NCBI RefSeq assembly: GCF_900106535.1
Contig: NZ_FNOH01000009.1
Span: 186,001 to 250,000 of the forward strand
Direction of reading: 5' to 3'
DNA length: 64,000 nt
DNA from: Myxococcus xanthus
Lineage (GTDB): Bacteria; Myxococcota; Myxococcia; Myxococcales; Myxococcaceae
Of the stretch, positions 36,426 to 44,445 are shown piece by piece. The number at the start of each line of letters is the position of its first letter. Position 1 is the stretch's first letter. The position numbers and the translations under genes were made by a program. The notes beneath the pieces are model-generated. The model made no database searches, had not been told where the DNA came from, and was given only the letters and a program-made list of their open reading frames with translations.

Positions 36426-36977
36426 TCAGTTGCCCAGCCGCGTCAGCAGCCACTCCCGGACGTAGGCCCAGTCGCGCTTGACCGTGACGGGCGACACGCT
36501 CAGCACCGCGGCGGTGTCCAGCAGGTCCAGGCCCACGAAGTAGCGCAGCTCCAGCATGCGCGCGAGCCGCGGCTGGAACGTGTCCAGCTCCGAGAGTGCT
36601 CGGTCCAACTCCAGCACCTCCAGGCTCAAACCCGCCGGGACATCCGCCTCCACGTCCCCCAGGCTCACCCGCTCCAGCCGGGCCTCTCGGACCTGCGCCC
36701 TGCGCAGCCGCACCCGGTCCACCATCACCCGCCGCATGGCCTGCGCCGCGGCGCTGAAGAAGTGACGCCGCGCCTCCACCGGAGCCCCCGCGCTGAACAG
36801 GCGCAGCCAGGCCTCCTTCACCAACACCGCGGGTTGAAGTGACGGCGTCGACGCCGCATCGGACATGGCCCGCTGAACCATGTCCCGCAGCTCCTGGTAG
36901 GCCGCCGCCATCAACGCATCCCGCGCGCCCTGCTCGCCCTTGCGCGCGTGGTCCAGTAGCTCTGTCAGCTCCGACAT
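36426..36977 (-). CDS. ECF-type RNA polymerase sigma factor (TIGR02999-like)
   Basis: 183 aa. MSELTELLDHARKGEQGARD leads to sigma region 2 (YQELRDMVQRAM, then LVKEAWLRLF and RRHFFSAAAQAMRRVMVDRVR) and region 4 (LARMLELRYFVGLDLLDTAAVLSVSPVTVKRDWAYVREWL), the pattern of the TIGR02999 ECF group. No anti-sigma factor gene is next to it. A GGAGG lies 11 nt before the ATG at 36977 and 5 nt before an in-frame GTG at 36983, so the start is uncertain by two codons. Targets unknown; it is divergent from the DUF6209-like secreted protein gene. Confidence 0.88.
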   Translation of the reverse strand: MSELTELLDHARKGEQGARDALMAAAYQELRDMVQRAMSDAASTPSLQPAVLVKEAWLRLFSAGAPVEARRHFFSAAAQAMRRVMVDRVRLRRAQVREARLERVSLGDVEADVPAGLSLEVLELDRALSELDTFQPRLARMLELRYFVGLDLLDTAAVLSVSPVTVKRDWAYVREWLLTRLGN

Positions 36978-37286
36978 GCCCACATTCACCTCCAGGCCAG
37001 ACGGGTTCGCCGCCCTCACAGAAACTACGCTCTCAACGAGAAATCTTGGAAAACTGGGGCAGGTACCCCTCACGGTGCAACGATTCCCCCGACCGGAGGG
37101 GTTGGGAAACGACAGTGTCCTACAGCGGGAGGCGTTCACCCCCTGACGCCAGGCCGAGGCGCGCCCGCAGACACGGCGGAAGCAAGGCATTCCGGTATTT
37201 CCCCGGGTCGTGCTAGCGAGCCGCTCGCGTCCGGTGGGCCACACCCTCCGTCCGGGCGCCACCACCCTCCGTGCCCGGGAGTCGCC
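36978..37286. other. 309-bp divergent intergenic region
   Basis: This gap holds the promoters of the ECF sigma gene (left) and the DUF6209-like gene (right). A run of moderate A+T (37018-37060 and 37100-37130) marks the probable promoter zone. I see no reading frame, strong repeat or terminator. An ECF-type element could not be assigned with confidence. Confidence 0.4.
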
Positions 37287-38096
37287 ATGAAGCCGCTGCT
37301 GTCCGCCCTGCTGCCGTTGCTGTGTCTTGCCTCCTCCGCCTCCGCAGCGCCGCAAGCGCCCGTCGCCGTGCAGTCCGACCTGGCCTTCCTGTCCGGGCCG
37401 CCCACGCTGACCTTCGCCGCGGACTGGAGCGTCACCCTCAGCGGCCAGCCGGAGGCGGGCGGCGCGCTGGACATCGCCTATGACACCTCGCGCCTGCCGC
37501 TGTGCCGGGGCACCGGGTGGACCATCACCGGGTTCGCCATGTCGAACCGGGGCCCGGTGCAGGGCTTCCCCGTGGCGGATGCCACCACGGTGGGCGCCAT
37601 CGCGCAGACGCAACTGGCCCTGGCTCAGGGCGGCACGTTGGAGCTGTGGTTCCAGAACACGGACGCCACCGGCTGCTCCCACTGGGATTCGAACCTCCAG
37701 TACAACTTCCACACGTGGGTGACGCAGAACCCGACGATTTCGTTCCACCCCGCGCCAGCGTGGACGTACACGGTCCACGGCACGCTCCAGGGCGGCACCA
37801 CGCTGATGGTGGACTACGACCTCGGCCGCATCGCCCAGTGCCGGGCGCAGTACCTGAATTACAAGGCCTGGGGCACCACGGCGCACTACCGCATCAACGG
37901 CGGCCCGGTGACGATGCTCAGCCTGACGGCGAGCTGGGGTGAATGGGACGCCGAGTTCTGGAGGCAGATCCCCGCCTTCATTCCGCTGCCGCCCGGCCCG
38001 GCGACGCTGGAGCTGTGGTTCTCCTCCCAGGACCGCAAGGGTTGCCAGCAGTGGGACTCGCGCCACGGACAGAACTACGTCTTCGCCATCCAGTGA
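37287..38096 (+). CDS. Secreted DUF6209-like protein made of two repeats
   Basis: 269 aa. The signal peptide MKPLLSALLPLLCLASSASA (cleavage after residue 20) directs export. The mature part is two homologous units of about 115 residues: both contain TLTF/TISF, a GTL/GQP turn, ALDIAYD or TLMVDYD, a Cys in LPLCRG/IAQCRA, GPVQGF or GPVTML, TLELWF, and a closing GCSHWDS or GCQQWDS. Two Cys per unit may form disulfides. I believe this is the DUF6209 family, of unknown function. No enzyme motif is visible. Confidence 0.78.
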   Translation: MKPLLSALLPLLCLASSASAAPQAPVAVQSDLAFLSGPPTLTFAADWSVTLSGQPEAGGALDIAYDTSRLPLCRGTGWTITGFAMSNRGPVQGFPVADATTVGAIAQTQLALAQGGTLELWFQNTDATGCSHWDSNLQYNFHTWVTQNPTISFHPAPAWTYTVHGTLQGGTTLMVDYDLGRIAQCRAQYLNYKAWGTTAHYRINGGPVTMLSLTASWGEWDAEFWRQIPAFIPLPPGPATLELWFSSQDRKGCQQWDSRHGQNYVFAIQ

Positions 38097-38240
38097 GCTC
38101 CCGCGCTCCGACGCGTCGAACTTGTGATTCCAAGTGATGCCCGTCGCGGTCCAACTGTCGCCGGCAACGAAGGCCGTGTAGACGGCGCCTGCGCCAGGGA
38201 CGCAACCCCATGACGAAAGTCCCCTGACGGGGCGCGCCTC

Positions 38241-38663
38241 TCACGCCCCCAGCGACAGGAGCCGCTCCACCGCCGCGCGCACGTCGCGCAGCAGCGCCGG
38301 GTCCGTCACCGCGACGAAGATGGTGTCATCCCCCGCCACCGTCCCCGCGAGCCCCGGCAGCTCCCGCTCCTTGTCCAACGCCAGCGCGAGCACCGGCGCG
38401 AACCCCGGCGCCGTTCGAATCACCAGCAGGTTGGGCGGCGCTTCCAGGATGGTGACACGGGGCCGCTCTGGCATCACCGCGGGCGTGGCCGGCGCGCGCT
38501 GATAGCGCCCACCCACCTTCAAGATCCCCAGCTTCTTCAGGCGCCGCGACAGCGTCGACTGGCTCGGCGACTGGCCTTCCGCCTCCAGGAGCTGCTGCAG
38601 CACGGTCTGATCGCCGATCTCCCGCTCGGCGATGAGCCGCAGGATGGCCTCGTCCAGGTTCAT
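38241..38663 (-). CDS. argR: Arginine repressor ArgR
   Basis: 140 aa. N-terminal winged helix (QTVLQQLLEAEGQSPSQSTLSRRLKKLGILKV, residues 20-52) with the recognition motif SQSTLSRRL, and the C-terminal hexamerisation/arginine-binding domain with GTVAGDDTIFVAVTDPALL. It should repress arginine synthesis when arginine is high. It is divergent from the argF' cluster, with palindromes in the 181-bp gap. An in-frame ATG four codons upstream is an alternative start. Confidence 0.92.
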   Translation of the reverse strand: MNLDEAILRLIAEREIGDQTVLQQLLEAEGQSPSQSTLSRRLKKLGILKVGGRYQRAPATPAVMPERPRVTILEAPPNLLVIRTAPGFAPVLALALDKERELPGLAGTVAGDDTIFVAVTDPALLRDVRAAVERLLSLGA

Positions 38664-38684
38664 TCCCACCAACATGCATCCCTG

Positions 38685-38815
38685 TGAATATTCATGCAAG
38701 AACATGCATGCGCTCGTTGCGAATAATCCGCTTGCGCGGCGCGTCTTTCTGCATAATATCCGCCGCCTTTTCGCGGCGATGCACGCATTTTCACGCATAT
38801 TCATCACGAATATGC
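38685..38815. promoter_or_regulatory. Candidate ARG-box region between argR and argF'
   Basis: TGAATATTCA, a 10-bp palindrome at 38685-38694, and GCATATTC-ATCAC-GAATATGC, a perfect dyad at 38795-38815, flank the region; a further GCATAATATCC lies between. Both carry the TGAAT/ATTCA-like half sites of ArgR boxes, although spacing differs from the E. coli 18-bp box. The surrounding DNA is unusually A/T-rich for this genome. Confidence 0.6.
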
Positions 38816-38844
38816 AGGTAGCCGCTGCCGGGGAGGACAGGCCC

Positions 38845-39852
38845 ATGAAGCACGTCACGCACATCAAGGATCTGGGGCCCGAGGGCGTGGAGGCGGTGCT
38901 CGCGCAGGCAGCCGCGTGGAAGCAGAAGGGACCGGAGCACGCGCTCTTCGCCAACACGCTGCTGGGGATGGTGTTCTTCAACCCGTCGCTGCGCACACGC
39001 ACCTCGTTCGAGGCCGTCATGCTGCGCGGCGGTGGCAACGCCATCATCCTGGACGTGGGCTCCGGCGTCTGGAAGCTGGAGCACCGCGAGGGCGCGGTGA
39101 TGAACGCGGACCGGGCTGAGCACCTCAAGGAGGCCGCGCCTGTCCTGTCGCGCTTCGTGGACATGCTCGGCGTGCGCACCTTCTCGCAAGGCGGCGGTGA
39201 CGAGGAGGACGAACTCGACCCCGTCATCAACGCGTTCCGCAAGTGGTCCACCGTGCCGGTGGTGAGCATGGAGTCCGCGCGCGAGCACCCCTGCCAGGGT
39301 CTGGCGGACATGCTGACGCTGCGCGAGACGTTCGGCAACACGAAGAAGCTGCCGGTGACGCTGACGTGGGCGCCGCACATCAAGCCGCTGCCCAAGGCCG
39401 TGCCCAACTCCTTCCTGCTGAGCGCGGCGGCGGCGGGCTGCGAGATTCGCGTAGCCCACCCTCCCGGGTTCGACCTGCACCCGGCCGTCCGCGCCGAGGC
39501 GGAGGCGTACGCCAAGGCCACGGGCGGCAGCGTCACCTATACGCACGACCAGGACGAGGCCCTGGCCGGCAGCCGCGCCGTCTACGCCAAGTCGTGGGGC
39601 CCCACGGCCGCTGCGGCGTTTTCGCCCAATGACGTCTCCGCGCTGCTCGCGTCCTACTCCGGTTGGATGCCCACCCGCCTGACGATGTCGCGCGCGCAAA
39701 AGGACGCAGCCTTCCTCCACTGCCTGCCCGTGCGCCGCAACGTCGAAGTGGCCGATGAGGTTCTGGACCACCCGAGCAGCCGCGTCGTAGACGAGGCCGG
39801 CAATCGCTACCACGTCCAGCGGGCGCTGCTGCACTGGATGCGTTCGCGCTGA
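38845..39852 (+). CDS. argF': N-acyl-L-ornithine carbamoyltransferase (AOTCase type)
   Basis: 335 aa. It transfers carbamoyl phosphate to an N-acylated ornithine. The carbamoyl-phosphate loop FFNPSLRTRTSFE (44-56), EHPCQGLADMLTL, AVYAKSWG and FLHCLPVRRNVEV follow the acetylornithine carbamoyltransferase of Xanthomonas, not ordinary OTCase, which has HCLPA and a C-terminal SMG loop. By eye, the position that separates acetyl- from succinyl-ornithine enzymes (Glu versus Pro) reads Ala91 in NADRAEHLK. GGGAGGAC precedes the start at 38845. First gene of the arginine cluster; ArgR control expected. Confidence 0.87.
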   Translation: MKHVTHIKDLGPEGVEAVLAQAAAWKQKGPEHALFANTLLGMVFFNPSLRTRTSFEAVMLRGGGNAIILDVGSGVWKLEHREGAVMNADRAEHLKEAAPVLSRFVDMLGVRTFSQGGGDEEDELDPVINAFRKWSTVPVVSMESAREHPCQGLADMLTLRETFGNTKKLPVTLTWAPHIKPLPKAVPNSFLLSAAAAGCEIRVAHPPGFDLHPAVRAEAEAYAKATGGSVTYTHDQDEALAGSRAVYAKSWGPTAAAAFSPNDVSALLASYSGWMPTRLTMSRAQKDAAFLHCLPVRRNVEVADEVLDHPSSRVVDEAGNRYHVQRALLHWMRSR

Positions 39853-39895
39853 GCGGCCCCTCCGCATTCTTCCTTTCCTGACTTCGAGGTCTCAC

Positions 39896-40822
39896 GTGCC
39901 CCTTTCGCCCGACCCCTACTCCGCGCTTCGCCACGCGGCGAAGTACGTGCAGCAGTTCCGCCGCAAGACGTTCGTGGTGAAGCTCGGCGGCGCCATGCTC
40001 AGCGACCCGCGTCTGCGCCGCGCCGCCTGCGAGCAGATTGCCCTTCTGTGGACCTTCTCCATCCGCCCCGTCGTGGTACACGGCGGCGGTCCGGAGCTGG
40101 ACACGCTGTGTGACGCCCTCCACCTTCCGGTGGAGAAGGTGGCCGGCCGCCGCGTCACCTCCGCGCCCGTGCTGGACGCGGCGAAGATGGTGCTCGCGGG
40201 CAAGCTGCACACGGACCTGCTGGCGGACCTCCAGGCGGCGGGCGTGCCCGCGGTGGGCCTGAGCGGCGTGGACGCCGGCCTCATCAAGGCACGCAAGCGC
40301 CCGCCCGTCATGGTGACGGAAGCCGGTGCCACCGAGGGCAAGCTGGTGGACTACGGCCTGGTGGGTGACATCGAGCAGGTGGACACCCGCGTGGTGGAGC
40401 ACCTGCGCTCGGCCGACTACGTGCCCGTCATCGCCCCCCTGTCGGGTGGCACGGACGGCGCCGTGTACAACACCAACGCGGACACCGTGGCCGCGGCGCT
40501 GGCGGTGGCGCTGTCCGCCGAGAAGCTCTTCTTCCTGGTCCAGGTTCCGGGCCTGCTGAAGAACGTGAGCGACCCGTCGTCGCTCGTCACGCTGGCCAAC
40601 CTCACGGACCTGGCCACCATGGAGAGCACCGGCGCCATCGCGGGCGGCATGAAGCCCAAGGCGCACGCCATCCGCCACGCGCTCGTGGGCGGCGTGGGCA
40701 GCGTGCACCTGGTCAGCGGCGTGCAGCCCAACGCGCTCCTGGAGGAGGTCTTCACCAACGAGGGCAGCGGCACCATGGTCGTGCGGGAGAACGCGCAGAA
40801 GCCCGCGGGGGCGGTGGGATGA
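39896..40822 (+). CDS. argB: Acetylglutamate kinase
   Basis: 308 aa, GTG start after GAGG. The amino-acid kinase fold is evident: FVVKLGGAMLSDPRLR near 26-41, VVVHGGGPELDTLCDALHLP near 59-78 with GRRVTSAPVLDAAKMVLAG, NTNADTVAAALAVALSAEKLFFLVQVPGLL, and TGAIAGGMKPK near 243-253. It makes N-acetyl-glutamyl-phosphate. The stop overlaps the argE ATG by 4 nt. An N-terminal helix (SALRHAAKYVQQFRRK) is typical of arginine-sensitive hexameric kinases, so feedback by arginine is plausible. Confidence 0.94.
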   Translation: MPLSPDPYSALRHAAKYVQQFRRKTFVVKLGGAMLSDPRLRRAACEQIALLWTFSIRPVVVHGGGPELDTLCDALHLPVEKVAGRRVTSAPVLDAAKMVLAGKLHTDLLADLQAAGVPAVGLSGVDAGLIKARKRPPVMVTEAGATEGKLVDYGLVGDIEQVDTRVVEHLRSADYVPVIAPLSGGTDGAVYNTNADTVAAALAVALSAEKLFFLVQVPGLLKNVSDPSSLVTLANLTDLATMESTGAIAGGMKPKAHAIRHALVGGVGSVHLVSGVQPNALLEEVFTNEGSGTMVVRENAQKPAGAVG

Positions 40823-41880
40823 CGGCGGCGGAGCTGCTCCAGGCGCTGGTGGCCATCCCCAGCGTGTCAGGTGACGAGGGCCGCATCGCGGACACGGTGT
40901 CCGGGTGGGCGGAAGGCTGGGGCGCGCGCGTCCAGCGGCAGGGCCACAACGTGTGGTTCTCCGTGGGGAGCGGGCCGCGCCGGCTGCTCATCAACTCGCA
41001 CCTGGACACGGTAAAGCCGTGCGCCGGATGGACGTACGAGCCCCACGCGCCCGTGTGGCGCGAGGACCGCCTGTACGGCCTGGGCAGCAATGACGCCAAG
41101 GGGTGCGTGACGGGCATGCTGCTCGCCGCGCGGACCCTGCTGACCGAAGGCGCGCCCACGGGCGCTGAAGTCGTGTTCGCGTTCACCGCGGAGGAAGAGA
41201 CGGGAGGCCAGGGGCTGGGAACGCTGTTGCCCAAGCTGGGCCCGCTGGACGCCGCCATCGTCGGCGAGCCCACCAGCCTCAAGCCCTGCACCGCCCAGCG
41301 CGGCATGCTGCTGCTTCGCTGCACCGCGCACGGCAAGAGCGCGCACGTCGCGCACGCGCACGCCACGGAGGCCGTCAACGCCATCCACCTGGCCGCGACG
41401 GACATCGCGGTGCTGGCCGAGCTGCGCTTTCCGTCCCACCCGCTCCTGGGCGAGGCCCGGGCGCAGGTGACGCAGGTGTCGGGTGGCCTGGCGCGCAACC
41501 AGGTGCCGGACCGGTGTGAGTTCTTCGTGGACCTGCGCACCACGCCGGGCATGGAGCACGCGATGGTGGCCCGGCAGGTGGCGGGCGCGTTGAAGAGCGA
41601 AGTGAAGGTCCATTCGGAGCGCTACCTACCGAAGGCGACGTCGGCGGAGCAGCCCATCGTCCGCGCGGCGGTGGCCGCGTCGGGCGCGCAGCCGGTGGGC
41701 TCCAGCACGGCGTCGGACTGGGCCTTCCTGGGGGACATCCCCGCGGTGAAGGTGGGCCCTGGCGACACGCTGCGCAGCCACCTGGCGGACGAATTCATCA
41801 CCCGGGCGGAGCTGGAAGCCGGCGCCGCCTTCTACACGCAACTGGTTCGGGGTTACTTCGAGGAGGCGGCTCGTGGCTGA
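40819..41880 (+). CDS. argE: Acetylornithine/acetylcitrulline deacetylase
   Basis: 353 aa, M20 metallopeptidase fold. Metal and catalytic segments: LLINSHLDTVKPCAGW near 55-70, GLGSNDAKGCVTGML near 89-103 (the bridging Asp), FTAEEETGGQGLG near 118-130, AIVGEPTSLKPC, and a closing ADEFITRAELEAG. With an N-acylornithine carbamoyltransferase upstream, its likely substrate is N-acetylcitrulline, as in Xanthomonas, rather than N-acetylornithine. It overlaps argB by 4 nt and argH by 8 nt. Confidence 0.92.
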   Translation: MTAAELLQALVAIPSVSGDEGRIADTVSGWAEGWGARVQRQGHNVWFSVGSGPRRLLINSHLDTVKPCAGWTYEPHAPVWREDRLYGLGSNDAKGCVTGMLLAARTLLTEGAPTGAEVVFAFTAEEETGGQGLGTLLPKLGPLDAAIVGEPTSLKPCTAQRGMLLLRCTAHGKSAHVAHAHATEAVNAIHLAATDIAVLAELRFPSHPLLGEARAQVTQVSGGLARNQVPDRCEFFVDLRTTPGMEHAMVARQVAGALKSEVKVHSERYLPKATSAEQPIVRAAVAASGAQPVGSSTASDWAFLGDIPAVKVGPGDTLRSHLADEFITRAELEAGAAFYTQLVRGYFEEAARG

Positions 41881-43222
41881 CACGCTGTGGGGCAAGGGCC
41901 TTCCCCTGGACGCGGCCATCCATCGATTCACGGTGGGCAACGACCCGGTGGTGGACCTGGCGCTGGCGCCGCATGACGCGCTCGGCTCGGCCGCGCACGC
42001 GCGGATGCTGGCGCGCGTGGGCCTGCTGAAGGACGCGGAGGCCAAGTCCCTGGTGACGGCGCTCAAGGCGCTGCACGACGAGGCCCGCGCGGGCACGTTC
42101 GTCATCCGTCCCGAGCAGGAGGACGGCCACACCGCCCTGGAGGCGGCGCTGGTGGAGCGCGTGGGCGAGCCGGGCAAGCGCATCCACCTGGGGCGTTCTC
42201 GCAACGACCAGGTGCAGTTGGCCCTGCGCCTGCTGCTGCGTGAAGAAGTGCTCACGCTGGGCGCGCGGGCGGCGGAGCTGGCGGGGGCCTTCCTGGACTT
42301 CGCGCAGGCGCACAAGGACGTGGCGCTGCCGGGCTACACGCACCTGCGCCGGGCCATGCCTTCCACCTTCGGTCTGTGGGGCATGGCGTTCGCGGAAGGG
42401 CTGCTGGAGGAACTCGAGGCGCTGCGCGGCGTGTGGGCTCGGCTGGACCGCTGCCCGCTGGGCGCGGCGGCGGGCTTCGGCGTGCCGCTGCCCATCGACC
42501 GGGAGTACGTGGCGGCGCTGCTGGGTTTCTCGCGCGTGCAGCGCAGCCCCATCGACGTGCAGAACGGACGCGGCCGTCACGAGTCCGCGGTGCTGGGCTG
42601 GGCCTGCTCGGTGGCGGGCACGCTGGAGAAGTGGCTGTGGGACGTGCAGCTCTACAGCATGGACGAGTTCGGCTTCCTCGGACTGCCGGACGCGTACACC
42701 ACGGGCTCGTCCATCATGCCGCAGAAGAAGAACCCGGACGTCGTGGAGCTGGCCCGGGGCCGCTGCCGCGAGCTGCGCGGACTGGCGCATCAGGTGGAGG
42801 CCGTCGCGGGCGGACTGCCCTCCAGCTACCACCGCGACTTCCAACTGCTGAAGTCCCCCACCCTGACGGCGCTGGGCTCCACGCGGGAGCTGCTGGACGT
42901 GCTCACCCGGTTGGTGCCCGCGCTCCAGGTGAAGGCGGACGCGGCGGCGCGTGCCAGCGACGACACGCTGTACGCGGCGCACCATGCCTATGCGCTGGTG
43001 GCCCAGGGACAGGCCTTCCGTGACGCCTACAAGCAGGTGGGCCGCGAGCTGGTGGAAGGAACGTTCCGTCCAGACCGCGGCGCCCTGACGGCCACCCACC
43101 TGGGTGGCGCCGGCAACCTGGGCCTGCCCCAGGCCCGGGAAGAGCTGGCCGCCTCGCGCGCCTGGCTCGATGAGACGCACCGCCTGGTGGCCGATGCCGC
43201 CGGGCGCGTCTGGACGGTTTGA
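41873..43222 (+). CDS. argH: Argininosuccinate lyase
   Basis: 449 aa from a GTG at 41873 that overlaps argE by 8 nt. Fumarase/ASL superfamily motifs are present: IHLGRSRNDQVQLALRLLLR near 104-123, GYTHLRRAMPSTFGLWG near 148-164, and the signature loop GSSIMPQKKNPDVVEL near 278-293 that carries the catalytic Ser. It splits argininosuccinate to arginine and fumarate. Here argH precedes argG, the reverse of the pathway order. Confidence 0.94.
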   Translation: MADTLWGKGLPLDAAIHRFTVGNDPVVDLALAPHDALGSAAHARMLARVGLLKDAEAKSLVTALKALHDEARAGTFVIRPEQEDGHTALEAALVERVGEPGKRIHLGRSRNDQVQLALRLLLREEVLTLGARAAELAGAFLDFAQAHKDVALPGYTHLRRAMPSTFGLWGMAFAEGLLEELEALRGVWARLDRCPLGAAAGFGVPLPIDREYVAALLGFSRVQRSPIDVQNGRGRHESAVLGWACSVAGTLEKWLWDVQLYSMDEFGFLGLPDAYTTGSSIMPQKKNPDVVELARGRCRELRGLAHQVEAVAGGLPSSYHRDFQLLKSPTLTALGSTRELLDVLTRLVPALQVKADAAARASDDTLYAAHHAYALVAQGQAFRDAYKQVGRELVEGTFRPDRGALTATHLGGAGNLGLPQAREELAASRAWLDETHRLVADAAGRVWTV

Positions 43223-43247
43223 ACCGCATCCCCGCGAGGAGCGAATC

Positions 43248-44438
43248 ATGAGCAACAAGAAGAACGTGGTGCTGGCCTTCTCCGGCGGACTCGATACCGC
43301 TTTCTGTGCCGTCTACCTGCGAGAGCAGGGCTACGACGTCACCACCGTCACGGTGGACACCGGCGGCTTCCCGCCCGAGCAGTTGGAGCGCATCGCCGCG
43401 CTGTCCAAGCAGTTGGGCGCGGTGGAGCACGTGACGGTGGACGCGCGCGAGACGCTCTTCCAGGGCTACCTGCGCTACCTCATCGCGGGCAACGTGCTGC
43501 GCGGCCAGGTCTACCCCCTGAGCGTGTCCGCGGAGCGCGCGTGCCAGGCGGCGGAGGTCGTCCGCGTGGCGCGCGAGAAGGGCACCCAGGCGCTGGCGCA
43601 CGGCAGCACGGGCGCGGGAAATGACCAGGTGCGCTTCGACGTGGCCTTCCGCTCGCTGGCGCCGGAGCTGGAGCTGCTCACGCCCATCCGCACGCTGTCC
43701 CTGAGCCGGCAGCAGGAGCTGACCTACCTGGCCGAGCGCGGCGTCCACATGCCGCCGAAGCTGGGCTCCTACTCCGTCAACGAGGGCATGTGGGGCACCT
43801 CCGTGGGCGGCGCCGAGACGCTGGACTCCTGGAAGGCGCTGCCCGAGGCGGCCTTCCCCGGCGGCGAGCTGTCGCAGGACCTCAAGCCCCGTCCCCTCAC
43901 GGTGTCCTTCGAGAAGGGCGTCCCGGTGGCGCTGGACGGCGAGAAGCTGGGCCCCGTGAAGCTGGTGGAGGCGCTCAACGCGCTGGGGCGCACCTACGGC
44001 ATCGGCCGGGGCGTGCACCTGGGTGACACGATTCTGGGCATCAAGGGCCGCGTGGGCTTCGAGGCGCCGGCGGCGCACCTGCTCGTCACCGCGCACCGCG
44101 AGCTGGAGAAGCTGGTGCTCTCCGGCAAGCAGCTCTTCTGGAAGGAGTCGATGGGCAACCTCTACGGCTCGCTGCTGCACGAGGGGCACTTCTTCGACCC
44201 GCTGGTGAAGGACCTGGAGGCGTTCCTCACCTCGTCGCAGGAGCGCGTGACGGGTGACGTGCGGCTGGTGCTGCACCCGCGCACGCAGGTGGTGGAAGGC
44301 GTGCGTTCGCCGCACTCGCTGATGGACGCGAAGGTGGCGACGTACGGAGAGGCCAACGTGTTGTGGAACGGCTCGGAAGCCGCGGGCTTCGCCAAGCTGT
44401 ACGGCGTCGCGCAGATGCTCTCGCATCGCGCGAAGTGA
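43248..44438 (+). CDS. argG: Argininosuccinate synthase
   Basis: 396 aa. N-type ATP pyrophosphatase motif AFSGGLDTAFCAVYL near 10-24, AHGSTGAGNDQVRFDVAF near 118-135 and EGMWGTSVGGAETLDSW near 179-195 identify it. It condenses citrulline and aspartate with ATP. The start at 43248 has GAGGAGCG nearby. LGIKGRVGFEAPAAHLLVTAHRELEKL in the C-terminal half is family-typical. Next gene starts 7 nt after its stop. Confidence 0.94.
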   Translation: MSNKKNVVLAFSGGLDTAFCAVYLREQGYDVTTVTVDTGGFPPEQLERIAALSKQLGAVEHVTVDARETLFQGYLRYLIAGNVLRGQVYPLSVSAERACQAAEVVRVAREKGTQALAHGSTGAGNDQVRFDVAFRSLAPELELLTPIRTLSLSRQQELTYLAERGVHMPPKLGSYSVNEGMWGTSVGGAETLDSWKALPEAAFPGGELSQDLKPRPLTVSFEKGVPVALDGEKLGPVKLVEALNALGRTYGIGRGVHLGDTILGIKGRVGFEAPAAHLLVTAHRELEKLVLSGKQLFWKESMGNLYGSLLHEGHFFDPLVKDLEAFLTSSQERVTGDVRLVLHPRTQVVEGVRSPHSLMDAKVATYGEANVLWNGSEAAGFAKLYGVAQMLSHRAK

Positions 44439-44445
44439 GGGTGCC

